This document shows, one piece after another, positions 1-10,461 of a stretch of 24,242 nucleotides of DNA; position 1 is the first letter of the stretch, and every line of letters begins with the position of its first letter. The notes under the pieces were generated by a model that had not been told where the DNA came from, made no database searches, and saw nothing but the letters and a program-made list of their open reading frames with translations. The translations under genes and the position numbers were made by a program. Where the stretch lies: the NCBI GenBank assembly GCA_003427395.1, contig BFEA01000024.1, positions 3,653,082-3,677,323 of the forward strand. Direction: 5' to 3'. Source of the stretch: Chara braunii (Eukaryota > Streptophyta > Charophyceae > Charales > Characeae).

Positions 1-505
1 CTTCACCCATCCACCATAGCCAACCACCTCACACCTTCACCCTCCTTCATCTCCTTCACCCATCCACCATAGCCAACCACGTCACACCTTTTCCCTCCTC
101 CATCTTCTTCACCCATCCACCATAGCCAACCACCTCTCACCTTCACCCTCCTTCATCTTCTTCACCCTTCCACCATAGCCAACCACCGCACACCTTCACC
201 CTCCTTCGTCTTCTTCACCCATCCACCATAGCTGACCACCTCGCACCTTCACCCCCCTTCATCTTCCTCACCCATCCACCATAGCCAACCACCTCACACC
301 TTCACCCTCCTTCATCTTCTTCACCCATCCACCATAGCCAACCACCTCACACCCTCACGCTCCACCTCCTTCACCCATCCACCATAGCCAAGCACGTCAC
401 ACCTTTTCCCTCCTCCATCTTCTTCACCCATTCACCATAGCCAACCCCCTCACACCTTCTCCCTCCCCCATCTCCTTCATCCATCCACCATAACCAACCA
501 CCTCA
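1..505. repeat. 53-bp tandem satellite, about 9.6 copies
   Basis: Contiguous head-to-tail copies begin at 1, 54, 107, 160, 213, 266, 319, 369, 422 and 475 (phase word CTTCACCCATCCACCATAG). The period is 53 bp except for one 50-bp unit (319-368). Copies differ by scattered substitutions. There are no spacers, so it is a minisatellite or satellite rather than a CRISPR array. It starts at the window edge and so probably extends further left. The last copy decays near 505. Each unit contains TCCACCATAGCCAA or a close variant, whose reverse complement also occurs in the LTR at 14511-14524. Confidence 0.95.
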
Positions 506-593
506 TGACCAAAGGGACACCGACAAGGGGTGAAGAATCCTAGGGAGGACGGTAGGACAAGCAAGGAGAAAAGGTCGATTAGGAATAGGAAGT

Positions 594-765
594 CTCTCTC
601 TCTCTCTCTCCCTCTCTATCTTCTCTTTCTCTCTCTCTCTCTCTATCTCCCTCTCTTTCTCCCTCTCTCTATCCTTCTACCTAGCTATCTACCTTCCTCT
701 CTCTTTTCTCTTCTCCGATCCTCGTTCTCCTCCTCTCTCTCTTTCCCCTTTCTCCTCCTCCGCCG
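594..765. repeat. CT-rich pyrimidine tract
   Basis: A long run of CT and TCTC units with occasional CCCT and TATCT interruptions forms an almost pure pyrimidine strand. Translated frames across it are leucine/serine-rich on one strand and arginine/glutamate-rich on the other, which is compositional artefact rather than protein signal. Nothing coding is supported here. Confidence 0.9.
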
Positions 766-1930
766 CCATCTCGCCCTTCCCATCGTCATCCTTCTCCCAC
801 ACCCTAAATCCTTGACCTTGCCTTCTTCCCCTCTCTCTCCTCTTGGCATATAACTAACCCTTCTCACTCACTTGTTACATTGCCAGGGAAAGGACGGTGA
901 AAGAAATCAGTCCTCACTTGGTGGAGAAAGAGGGCAAGGGAAGGGTTGTCGGTCCCTTGTGCCGCCAAGAAGGAAAAGGAACGACATTCGAAGGATTGGG
1001 AGGAGGCAAAGTCAGAAAAAAAAGTGTAACTTGAAGTAAGGTCAGATTGACTCAACCATCACCCCGACTACATGACTAAGGGAAGAGAATGGCTTGGAAT
1101 GAGAAAAGGGAAAAAGGGAAGCACACTAGGGTTAGGAAACAACTTAGGCGGGATCATGTGTTGACCCCAAGCGGGGAACGGTTTGCATAAACAGTGTTGA
1201 ATGTGCAGGTAAGTAGTGTAAAGAGACCTTGAGCGGGAAAGGACCCGGGAACACCTGGCGACAAAGAGAATGAGGGATTGAGGATAAACGGGTTGTGGAC
1301 TCAACCTTCCCCCTTGGATAATGGCTTGAGCATGTTTTTTTGTAATGCAAGGCCGGCTAAAGCAAACGGCAAGGACTTGAGGCGGCCGAAAGGGCTGCCT
1401 AGACTAAATAAAAAACATATATATGCAGGAGGGGCCTTGAAAGGACTAAGGGGCGCCTCCCATTAGGTCTTGATGACTCGGGATAGTGAATACATGTGTG
1501 GCCCAAGGATGACGCTTGGCCTATGCATAAAAGAAGACGAACCCTCAGAGATTCCCTGGAATGCCTGCGTATTGGAAGGAGCATCTGCTTGAGAACACAA
1601 CCAAGAATCAAAAGGAATTCAGCGTTGCGGTATGACCAGCGAGACTACCACCCGGCGTGAGGGTTGAGCTACATCCCCAATGTCAAAGCTCTCTCGCTCG
1701 ATGGCCCACCCCCATCCATCGCAAACACTAGTTGGGGGTGCCCCCGTGACGAACGCTCAGCGCCTTGAGCATGAGATCGGGTGGAGCAGAGCCAACTGGG
1801 ACACGCAGTGGGTCGACCAAGGCTCGAAAGTCTAACGAGGTTTGACCCTACAACGTGGCAGAGGCATGTCAGAATACTTGATCACCCAATCTCCCTGTTG
1901 AATGGTTGGCCCTTTCTTGAGTGCCAGTTG
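766..1930. other. Region without recognisable gene; possible LINE 3' flank
   Basis: No frame gives a recognisable protein family and I see no tRNA or rRNA structure. The part next to 1931 lies downstream of the minus-strand LINE ORF2 remnant, so some of it may be that element's 3' untranslated region. I could not find a clear poly-A tail (poly-T on this strand) or target-site duplication that would fix the LINE end. A short T run at 1335-1341 is too weak to count. Confidence 0.5.
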
Positions 1931-2703
1931 CTAGGCCAGCGGCATGGCTTCTTGTAGGATGTGCAACTTGTCCTCCACCTTTTTGACATACTTTATGCGT
2001 TTTTGGAGCCAGGCTGCAGATATCCAGTTTCTTGTATGAACATTCCAGAGGCTTCCTAATGTAAAGATGCCTTTTTTGACCCAGGAAAGCCAGGGGGAAT
2101 TTGTTGTCAGCGGGAAGGGTTTGCCTGCTTCATCCACAATATGGGGGTTACCAAATAAGGGTTGCCTCCATATATCGTGCCACCTATCAGAAGGGTGTTT
2201 TTGTTTCGGTCCCACACGTCTCCAAAGTTTGATCATGTTCAGCCACATAGGGTCCCTGGCAATGTCTTGCTTGGTGGCCTGCATCTGTGTGTCCGCTTGT
2301 GTTTGTCGGAAGGTGGACGGGACGGTCCAATGGGCATTTGTCAGCCATTGGAATGGGTGTATCTCGTCCGTGATTGCTGTTTCAGATGCCAGGTTTTTTA
2401 TCCGCACACAGGCTAATGGCACCCAAGGTATGGCATTACCCGTAAGAAGTCTGACCACAACTTTGAAGATTAGGGCCTCACTTTCCCGTTCCGGATCTAG
2501 CACACGAAGTCCTCCCTTCATTCTTGGTTGTGTCAGTATGTCCCATTTAACCCGGTTCATGCAACTTCGGGATTCTGCGTTGTTCTTCGACAAATAGGTC
2601 GTAAGGGCTTTTCTAGGTCTTGCATATTGTTTTTTGTTGAGGGGCCACACTGCGAGTTTGTACCAGATCGCGGCAAGGACAACATTATTGATGGTCAGTG
2701 CAT
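1931..2703 (-). pseudogene. LINE ORF2 C-terminal (post-RT) region
   Basis: The open stretch encodes about 240 residues rich in tryptophan. A KGGLRVLDPE segment some 45 residues in resembles the conserved KGGLG-I-D word that follows the RT in plant LINE ORF2 proteins. Further on, several spaced WxxW-like words and basic residues match the usual C-terminal domain. The frame is open upstream of the GTG at 2648-2650 and connects to the RT segment by a single frameshift near 2698, since the two open frames differ in phase. It ends at a stop at 1931-1933, plausibly the natural end of ORF2. No zinc-binding C-terminal motif is evident. Confidence 0.75.
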
Positions 2704-3261
2704 GTCCACAACAAGGTTCACCAAGGTATCACCATGGTCGAGAGGGGGGCCAAGTGTTGTCAGTTTGACTCCCAAGATTATAATTGTTGTGTCCCTTTGC
2801 ACCCATGAAATCAGTGGTTGCGGCGGCGACCCTGCATCTTGTGGGTGCATCCACCACCTTTCCGTTTTTGCGCCCCAGTTAACCTTCATATCCGCTGCCA
2901 GTGAGAATAGATGGATGACTTGTGTCAGAGCTTGAAGACTTTGATCATCCGCCCTGATGAGCACGGTGAGATCATCTGCAAATAGTGATGTCACCGGTAC
3001 TAGATGCTTTGGCAGATCTGGAATGGGGACTCTGTGTATCTGTGGGTGAGCTCTAATGAGCAATGCGAGAGTTTCCATTACAATAACAAAAAGAAGAGGC
3101 GCTATGGGATCCCGTTGGCGCACCGATCTCTGAAGGGGGATTGGGGCAGCCAGGTGGCCGTTCAACATAATATTGGTTGAGGCTGATCTATGAAAGAGTT
3201 GTATCCCCTTGCTGAACACAGGCCCAAAATTCATCTTAGTAATGCACATATCAAGGAAGTC
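2695..3261 (-). pseudogene. LINE reverse transcriptase, C-terminal half (motifs B, C, D)
   Basis: This segment is in the same frame as the upstream RT piece and is separated from it only by one stop codon at 3262-3264. It begins with the DFLDMCI word that follows motif A in LINE RTs. Motif B reads RQRDPIAPLLF, where the family usually has RQGDP, so the glycine is replaced by arginine. The catalytic motif C is FADD at 2971-2982. RNA-templated synthesis at a nicked target site would be the role of an intact protein. The frame is lost near 2698. The glycine-to-arginine change and the nonsense codon make activity very unlikely. Confidence 0.85.
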
Positions 3262-4797
3262 TCAGTCAACATGGTCATAGGCCTTTTCAAAGTCGATGAA
3301 AAGGACGGTCACTTGGAGTTTGTGCTGTCTGGCGTATTTAATGGGCTCGTTGACTAACAGGACATTATCCTGGATATTGCGATTGGGCATGAAACCCGTC
3401 TGGTCGGGGTGGGTGAGCAAGTTCATCAGTGGCAACAGTCTCTTAGTGATTGTCTTTGCTATAATTTTGTACAGAACTGGAAGGAGAGTGATGGGCCTGT
3501 AGTTTCGTATATTTTCCTTATCCCCTTTTTTGTACAGGAGGGTGGTTACTCCTTGTCCCATCGTTACTCCCAAGGATCCCTCCCTCTGCACCGCACGTAT
3601 GTACTCCATAAGATCTTCACTCAGTGGTTCCCAAAAGCGCACCCAGAATTCCCTGGGGAAGGAATCCAGCCCCGGTGTTTTCTCATCTTCCATATCTTGT
3701 AAGGCCTCCTTTACTTCCTCCAGCGTGATTGGACGGTCTAGTTCAGCTCTCTGGGGGAGTGTAAGACGTGTCTGGAGTGTTTGTAGGAGTTGGTCTCTTG
3801 CATGTAGAACTTCGTCTGAGGGTTTTAGAGGAGTTTCTGAGGTAAACAACGTCTGGTAGTCTTTTGAGGCGTAGTCCACAATCGCATACGAGTTGGTAGC
3901 GGTCAGAGCATTCACATCAAATGGGTGCCCTAGTTTCGGGACTATGTTCGCTCTCGATCGGGATTTTGCTTTGTTAAAGAAGGTTTTTGCCATTGTTCCA
4001 TCAACCTGGTCCTTCTTGATTTTTGCATGGATCCTCCAGGCTTGTGTTTGGTGGTCAATATAGGTTTGGAGGTGCTCCCTTGCCTTTTGCAGCTCTTCAT
4101 AGGTAGGCTGATGAATCGGGTCCCCCATGAGTTGATCATCCCATTCCTCAAGTTCTCGCATGAGTCTGTCCAAGACAGCCTTGCGGTCCCTGGCGTATTG
4201 GGTGGATAATTTCCTGGTTCGTTCTCTAAGTTGTGCAATACCTTCATTGAACCAGGATACCCTCTCCCCTGTGACTGGTTTCTTGGATTGCCAGTAACGC
4301 CAGAACGATTCAATCATATATTTAAACTTGGCAAGAGGGAGAAGGGAGGTGTTGAACTTATAAAACCCTGGGCCCCTCTGGATATGACTGTGGAATGACA
4401 GGCCCAGGGTGACCATCCTATGGTCAAAGGATTTGCATGGACTAATGGTTGCAATATCAGCAACAATGATGAGGCCTGCGAGGTCCTTGGACACTAGTAT
4501 GAGGTCAATTAAGGAGTTGGCCACTCCTCGCTGTCCTCTAGTAGACAAACAGGTGTAGGCCCTCTGAGTTGGGTGGAGCATTCTGTAAGCGTCTTCTAGT
4601 TGTCTGTCAAGCATGAATTGTTTGAGCATAATGCCATCAGCCTCTGTCTGGGCTAGAGGGGTCCCGACAATCTGTGGTCGTTGCGACGATGACCTCCGAT
4701 GCATATGTGGATCTAAGGTGGTGTTGAAATCACCCGCCATTATAATAGGGGCGTCATCTGGTAAAGTCCAAAGGTGTGGTTGCCACTCCTGCCTCCA
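3262..4797 (-). pseudogene. LINE ORF2: endonuclease C-terminal half plus RT N-terminal half
   Basis: The open frame runs from just after a TGA at 4798-4800. It starts inside an exonuclease-endonuclease-phosphatase (AP-like) domain. The MAGDFN motif, SLIDLILVS and the SFDHRMV histidine motif are present; the upstream catalytic asparagine and glutamate segments are missing. A long helical linker follows, then RT motif 0/1 (EKTPGLDSFPREFW), motif 2 (NYRPITLLP, then GFMPNRNIQDN) and motif A (LFIDFEKAYDHVD). A TGA directly after motif A most simply replaces a tryptophan codon. An intact protein would nick target DNA and prime reverse transcription. The annotated 492-residue start at MAGDF is not a biological start. 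Confidence 0.88.
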
Positions 4798-4999
4798 TCA
4801 ATTCTCTGGTCTTGATAATCCAGTCATGCTTGATTATGCTAAGCCACTGCTCAAACCAATGGCTGGGCGTTGCCCCAAATTCGTCTTCCCATTTGAAGGA
4901 TTCCTCGCGCGGCTGGTTCATAGGAGGTCGCTTTTCTTCTCTGGGCCTCGAGATCTCATCCCTCTTATCGCCACTGCTAATTTCTATAACCTCTTTCAC
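4754..4999 (-). pseudogene. LINE segment abutting truncated endonuclease (unassigned)
   Basis: An 81-residue frame, acidic/basic at first and then PSHWFEQWLSIIKHDW, lies immediately upstream of the endonuclease fragment in another phase. I cannot assign it to a known domain. It could be the tail of ORF1, or a linker joined to the endonuclease by an internal deletion. The second view is favoured because the N-terminal endonuclease half, about 120 residues in LINEs, is absent from this position in all frames. Confidence 0.35.
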
Positions 5000-5029
5000 T
5001 TCTTCCTCCTCGTCCTCACTCTCTTCCTT

Positions 5030-5900
5030 TCATACGGGGCTGAACTCACCCATAAAGTTCTTTGGATCCAGATTATAAGGGATCTCTGTCCTCCTCCCAT
5101 ATCCTTCCCCAAAGTCTGTGTTTCTCCCCTCACAACTGTCGTGGCCACTCCGCTCTTCATGCGGACTTTCCCTTCTCTCTTCCCCATCTTCGCGTCCGTC
5201 GCTCATGTCCTGCCTCCCCTCGTTCTCCCCATGCCAAGGATCATGCTGCTCGCATCTCTCGGCCCTTCCCTTGGCAGAGGCCCGAGCCCTTTCTCCCATA
5301 TCCGCTTTCTCTTCCTCGCTCTCACTCCCTGATGAGATGTATATCCCTTCCCCCTTTCTGAGAGGCGAGGGCCCTCTACACACTTGTTTTCTCGCCCCCC
5401 TGCCCACTACATGTTTGGACAGGTACCCTATGTACAACTTTCTCTTGGCGGTCCTCCGCTCTCGACTTGGTCCCGCTCCTCCCCCTTCGCTATGCCTGTT
5501 GATCGCCCCGCTGTCATTTTCGTTGCCGAATTCCATTTTTGCTTTTCTAAGGTTTTTTTTCTGATCCTGTATAACAAAACAACACCCGCCAAGCCCCTCA
5601 TACATACGTCCCCTCCCAGTTCGGTAGGAAATACCCCTTCCCCCAGAATGCGCCCGGTATCCTTCACACCAGGCCACTATTATACATTGCTCTTTCATGA
5701 AAATGCCACATTTGTAATGATCCCATTATTTTCCCATCAAGAACTATGATACAATGCTCCCGACAACCTTTCCCATTACCACAGAAAAACCCATTGGTAC
5801 AGAAGAGTCCCAAGACATTCCGCCTCGCATTTTCAATCAGCCCAAGCCATTGCCCCCCCCCAAAAAAGGGAAGTCCCACAGGCGCAGTCAGAGACAAATC
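5030..5900 (-). pseudogene. LINE ORF1-like remnant (low-complexity charged protein)
   Basis: Overlapping minus-strand frames (5897-5664 and 5698-5030, different phases) share the stretch encoding the HERAMYNSGLV/MKEQCIIVAW region. This suggests one older frame with at least one frameshift. The C-terminal part is extremely rich in Arg, Glu, Gly and Ser, with SSGSESEEE and repeated DGREDGEE-like words. Position directly before the endonuclease/RT makes LINE ORF1, an RNA-binding nucleoprotein, the natural guess. I do not see a convincing RRM or CCHC zinc knuckle, so the assignment rests on position and composition. Confidence 0.35.
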
Positions 5901-5944
5901 ATGGTGTGGGCAAAGTTGTCGTCAGTTCCTAGCTTGTAGACTCC

Positions 5945-7519
5945 TCAGTTTTCCTTGTCCTCGGCCTCCTGAAGCCATTGTTCCACTGGGTCCCGACTTA
6001 GAAACCTGACCAACCGTTGCCTTGGGAAAGGCCCTTTCAATCCAGTTCCATCCAGATCTTCCAATTCGAAGGTGTTCAATCCCACCCGCTTAGCGATCCG
6101 GTAGGGGCCTTTGACCCTCCTCCCCAGTTGCTCGGACCAGGTGCTTTCTAGTGTCGAGTTTCTTACCAATACTGTCTCTCCCACCTGCAGTGACTCCTTT
6201 CGGATATTCTTAACCTGGTCCCACGTTGCTTTGTCCCTCATCCTGCTGTCTAGTACCCGATTGGTGATGCCTTCCATGACCTCCTCGTTTCTAAGGACTT
6301 GTTGACATCTTGCCTCAATTAATTCGTTTGTGGTCATGCACGGATCGTCATCTAACCTGTTCCAGGTAGGTATCAAGGCCTCCACGGGAAAATCGATCTT
6401 TCTTCTGTACCAAAGTTCCGCTTGGATACATCCCGTTGTCCTCTTAGGTGTCATGTTCTCCGAGAAGACAACCTGCTTAAGATATTTAGGCCAACTCCCC
6501 AGATCGTCCGTCGCGAGCTTCGCAATCGTGTTTTTTAAGGTCCGGTGCCCCCTTTCCACAGGTGCATTGGCCTCCGGGTGATAGGGCTCGATGAGTTTGA
6601 TAGGAACGCAGAGCCTTTTAAGCATTCCCATCAGTTTTTGGTTTACAAACTCTATTCCATTGTCTGCCATAAACCTCCTGAGGAAGGGATGCCTCAGGTA
6701 GAAATCCTCTATCCAATTTGCTACACTTTTCCCCGTCTTTTTCTTGAGGGTGATTGCTTCTACGAACCCACTCAAGTTGTCCCGTGCATTCGGAATATAC
6801 CTGTATCCATCCGTTGATACGGGCATAACTGCAAGGTCAAGGTGGACCAGGTGTCCTGGCCCCAACACCCGTGTTGGTCTAAGTGGCTCGAAGACGCGAA
6901 CCGAGCTCCGTTCCTGGCAGATCAGGCAGGTCTGACAGTACGTGGCGACCATACCTGCTATGCCTGGCCAATAATAGAGAGGTGTCATCTTTGCAAGAGT
7001 TCCTTTGGACGATCGATGTCCTCCTGCTAGTCCGTCGTGCATTGCCTGGATCACGTCCAACTGCATAGACCTTCCGCATACAACCCTTCTAGGCATAATG
7101 CCTTCCTCCCTCTTGAACAGATGATCGTTCCTTATGACGTATCTTTCGGCCTCCTCCCTTGCCTTAATGCTGACCTCCACGGACTGTTTATTTCCTACCA
7201 AAAGCAACCCGATCTCTCGAAAGACCCCTTCGTACATCTGAACATAGAAAAACTCTTTCCCTTCCTGATCCTCACCCTGCCTCTCCTGCATTTGGTTTAC
7301 CATTAGCTGCAACTCTCTCCGTTCCCAAGACTCCACTAGGCTCATCACGGTTTCCCGACCTCCCTCAATGACCATCGCTATCAGTTCCTCCTTCGGACCT
7401 ACTATCGCCCCCCACGAATCCTTCTCCTCTTTGCGTCCCCGGATGGCGACTGGCCCTTCCCTAAGCTCCGCCACAACAACAGGTGCCCCTTTTTCCAAGG
7501 TCTGTCTCCCGACGCGCAT
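5945..7519 (-). pseudogene. E1 Ty3/gypsy integrase, nearly intact
   Basis: A 524-codon open frame encodes a complete integrase region. The zinc-binding HHCC module is at about residues 161-201 (H161, H168, C198, C201, with YYWPGI between). The catalytic core shows D228 (HLDLAV), D286 (FMADNG) and E322 (NAPVERGH) with exactly 35 residues between the last two, as expected for D,D-35-E. A C-terminal beta-barrel-like region follows (KGPYRIAKRVG, then ELEDLDGTGLKGPF). The first 110 residues are a charged linker after RNase H. The frame is joined to the RNase H tail by one frameshift near 7520. Sequence style differs clearly from the E2 and E3 integrases, so this is another Ty3 clade. The start codon is arbitrary; the protein belonged to a polyprotein. 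Confidence 0.9.
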
Positions 7520-7800
7520 CCTTCGCTCATCATTTCATTATCCACCGCAAGGGTTCCTCCTTCGTATTCAAGGAACGCGTTTATGGGCTCTGCATCTTCC
7601 ACCCCTTCGGGCGTGATATAAACCCGACTTAGCCCATCAGCCTTGTTTCTGAGTCCAGCAATTCGTTCGATCTTGTAATCGAACTGCCAGATGAATCCTA
7701 CCCATCTCCCCACCGTCGGGTCTATAGGCTTGTAATTCTTTAGAGCCCCCGCGACATTCGTTGGGTCGATCCTTAGGATGAACCGCCTCCCGAATAGGTA
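7520..7800 (-). pseudogene. E1 RNase H C-terminal fragment
   Basis: The frame reads YLFGRRFILRIDPTNV, then GRWVGFIWQFDYKIE and KADGLSRV. This is the C-terminal part of a Ty3-type RNase H, ending in the DGLSR motif that closes the domain. The N-terminal RNase H half, RT, protease and gag of E1 are not present upstream. Instead the sequence runs straight into the integrase C-terminus of E2 at about 7795-7815. A spacer of about 60 residues follows and the frame shifts near 7520 into the integrase. Confidence 0.85.
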
Positions 7801-8697
7801 GGCTTGGAGAACGTCAACAACGTACGATGGTCTGAATGAATCAGCTCCCACTGGATCTAAAACCTGTCATGGACCCATGTATAGTGACAACAGCTTAGGT
7901 GAAATGTCCTCCTCTCGAGACAGCTCAGAACTGAGCACCAAAACCCAGTCACCTGTGTGAATAGTGGAGGGACGTGTGTGCCTGTCAGCCTGCTGGATCA
8001 TAGCCTTTTGAGCTTTGAGCAGGTTGGCACGGACGCACTCAATGTCCAGACGGTAACACCAGGTGAACTCTACAGTTCCAGGTGTCAACGTAGGGGTAGC
8101 CTTATCGATGATGTCATCGAGAGGTTGTCGTGGCTCACGACCCCAGTGTAACCGGTGGGGTGTAAAGCTTGTAGAGGAGTGAACAGAAGTGTTATACACT
8201 AGTTGTGCACGACCCAAATGAAGATCCCAGTCCTGCTGATCCGGACTGATCATAGGACGCAACAGCCGAAACAAAATCTGGTTCATCACTTCAGCCTGAC
8301 CATTGACTTTAGGATGGCGACCAAATGTCATGTCCAAGCGGGAATGAAGGTAGTCCTTGCAGTAGGACTGCCACTCATGGCTGCAAAAACGGGGATCTCG
8401 ATCACTGACGATAGAGGTGGGTGGTCCATGATGAGTAACCCACCTGTCAGCAAATGTTGTCTGCACGACAGGGACTTTGGCTTCTCCTGGCGAAGTGATG
8501 AACTCTGCATACTTGGAGAACCTGTCCACACAGACCATAACCTGACACATACCACGAGGAGTGGTCCTACCTAAATCAGTCAAGTCAATAGACACTAATT
8601 GTGCAGGTGCCTCAGGGATGGGAAGTGGTTTGAGTAGGCCAAGAGGAGGTCTACGTACGACCTTATTCCTTTGGCATAACTCACAGGTGTCAACATA
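7801..8697 (-). pseudogene. E2 integrase core and truncated C-terminal domain
   Basis: The frame runs from a stop at 8698-8700 through the CELCQRNK zinc-finger end, then the catalytic core: D in MSIDLTDLG, D in IVSDRDPRF, E in NGQAEVMNQ. Taking MSID as residue 1, the catalytic residues are D4, D65 and E102, with 36 residues between the last two, one more than in E3. The C-terminal part has DWVLVLSSELSREEDISPKLL. A TGA at 7867-7869 interrupts the GPWQV-like word that follows. The reading frame continues in phase to about 7810 (SYVVDV) before it becomes E1 RNase H. An intact protein would insert the cDNA into chromosomes. Confidence 0.9.
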
Positions 8698-8931
8698 CTA
8701 CAACATGTCATTCCTCATCTCTTTCCAGAAGAACCTCTGCGACAGGGCCACATATGATTTGAGGGCACCAAAATGACCACGAGCATTATGACACTTTGAC
8801 ATCAGCAGTGTTCTCAACTTGCGGTCCTGAGGAATACACAGACATTCCTCATCTCTGTTGCAAGTATACAGCAGATCTGAAACCAGCGTGTAACCTGGTT
8901 CAGAGGCAGGATCATCTTGTAGGTTCCTCAC
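8698..8931 (-). pseudogene. E2 integrase zinc-binding N-terminal domain
   Basis: Same frame as the core, ended by a TAG at 8698-8700 that most simply replaces CAG. The HHCC module begins with KCHNARGHFGALKS (both histidines present), continues with SQRFFWKEM, and its two cysteines (CELC) lie just beyond the stop. Upstream, the 30-40 residue RNase H-integrase spacer is in the same phase. This domain normally supports integrase multimerisation and cDNA end binding. Confidence 0.88.
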
Positions 8932-8937
8932 TATGGG

Positions 8938-9540
8938 TCAAAAAATTGGGTCATGGGGCAGCAATCGGGCAATGGTCTGATGAGCCTTCTCTCCAAAAGA
9001 GTGAGTAAAGGAGATGAGGAAGAGAGCGTGCCTACGAGAAAGGGCGTCTGCCACTTTGTTGTAGCAGCCCTTCTTGTATTTCAGATCAAAGTCAAATAAA
9101 TCAATGAACTTATTATAGCGGGCAAGCTTGTCATTCAACTCTCCCTGGGACTTCATCCACTGAAGTGTGGAGTGATCTGAAAAGATCTTGAAGTGCTTGC
9201 ACAGGAGGAAGTGTTTCCAATGCTTGAGCGCTGACACAAGAGCATAAAGCTTTTTCTCATAGGTAAAGTCATGCAGCTTCTTAGCTTTGATCTTCTTGCT
9301 CGTGTACTTGACAGGCTGCAGACCATGGTCATCATCCTGCTGAAGTACCGCCCCTACACCATACTGACTAGCATCAGTGGTTAGCACAAAAGGCAAGGTA
9401 GGGTTAGGTAGCTTCAGAACAGGTGCACGAATCAAGGCCTCCTTGAGACGTGTAAAAGATTCCTGACATTTTGATGTCCAAAGAAAGGAAGTGTCTTTCT
9501 TTGTGAGGTCAGTTAGGGGTGTAGGACTTTGTACCGATTG
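8938..9540 (-). pseudogene. E2 RNase H domain
   Basis: The frame includes PLTDLTKKDTSFLW (end of RT connection), then TTDASQYGVGAVLQQDD with the first catalytic aspartate, YEKKLYALVSALKHWKHFL with the catalytic glutamate, and FKIFSDHSTLQWM with the next aspartate. It ends with NKVADALSRRHALF. All recognised catalytic segments of a Ty3-type RNase H are therefore visible. The stop at 8938-8940 is TGA where the frame continues in phase beyond it, consistent with CGA to TGA. The left part joins the RT palm by a deletion at about 9536-9550. Confidence 0.9.
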
Positions 9541-9545
9541 TCATG

Positions 9546-10461
9546 TAAGGCTTTGAGCCAGATGTTGCGCATGCTCCTAAGACAGAATGGCTGAATATCA
9601 GAATGTCATCCAAATAGACAACTACAAACTTGTCCAGGTAAGGCCTGAGTATGCAATGCATCTCTGTTGGAAGGTATCAAAGGCGTTGCAAAGACCGAAT
9701 GGCATGACCAGGTACTCATAAGTACCATACCTGGTCTTAAAGGTTGTCTTGTGGACATCTCCTTCAACCATCTCAATCTGGTGGTAGCCAGATTTGAGGT
9801 CGATCCTGCTGAAAATAGTGCAGCCCTGCACCATATCCAACAGATCATCGATCCGAGGAAGAGGCTTTGTAGACTTCCTTGTGATCTTGTTGAGACCCCT
9901 GTAGTTCGCACACATCCTGAACTCACCATTTCCCTTTGGAACAAAAAGAATTGGTGCCCCAAATTCAAATGTGTTGGGACGAATCCAACCTTTGCTGGTT
10001 AGGGTCTCCAATTGTTTCCTGAGCTCATCAAGTTCGGCAGGGGACATCCTGTAGACCCAACCCTTGGGAGGGACGGAGCTAGGCAGGAGCTCAATCTTAT
10101 GTTTGGTCTGCCCAGTCGGCTCCTGCATAAGATCTAAGAACCGGTCAACCACTTGCTGAAACTGAGAGTGACAGGGAGCAGTCTCCACATCAGTCTGTTT
10201 GACATATGCCACAAACAGACGTGTATGGTCAGTTTGGCGTGACAGTCTCATGAAACTGCGAGCCCACATGCAATAGCAGCTACTAGCCGGATGGTACTCA
10301 TCAGCGAGCCTACAGGGGCAATAGACCCCATGCCGGTCAGGTAGCTCAACCCTAGGGATCCACCAGTCGATCCTAGGGTTGATGACACTAAGCCACTGCA
10401 AAGAGAACACAAGGTCAAAGGGTACGTTAGGGAACTGCTTGAATTTCTCCCTGCTTGTCAA
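9546..10461 (-). pseudogene. E2 reverse transcriptase, thumb deleted
   Basis: The reading frame starts with a protease-RT linker, then [74 protein letters not shown] (first catalytic aspartate) and YLVMPFGLCNA. A frameshift near 9660 moves the YLDD catalytic box (9605-9616) to another phase. After DILIFSHS and about a dozen more codons the text jumps to the RNase H entry. Compared with E3, about 73 codons of thumb and connection are missing at 9536-9550. The protein copied element RNA into cDNA when intact. Confidence 0.92.

Larger units (their letters stand above)
1931..5900 (-). mobile_element. Degenerate L1-type LINE retrotransposon
   Basis: Read on the minus strand, the order is ORF1-like charged text, C-terminal half of an AP-type endonuclease, reverse transcriptase, then the post-RT region typical of non-LTR retrotransposons. 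No LTRs and no integrase belong to it, and the RT has the FADD form of the catalytic motif. The reading frame is broken at least at 4798-4800 (stop), 3262-3264 (stop) and about 2698 (frameshift). The N-terminal half of the endonuclease is not found. Both outer limits are approximate because no tail or target duplication was seen. The element is certainly dead as it stands. Confidence 0.85.

Noticed and set aside
1-505. CRISPR-like array
   Set aside because: Units are contiguous with a 53-bp period and no unique spacers; the context is a eukaryotic retroelement region.
530-867. Open frames of 60-107 residues
   Set aside because: They are translations of the CT-rich tract, Leu/Ser- or Arg/Glu-rich, with no domain.
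1621-1680. Possible tRNA-like segment (GGTTGAGCTAC)
   Set aside because: No cloverleaf, T-loop or acceptor pairing could be drawn.
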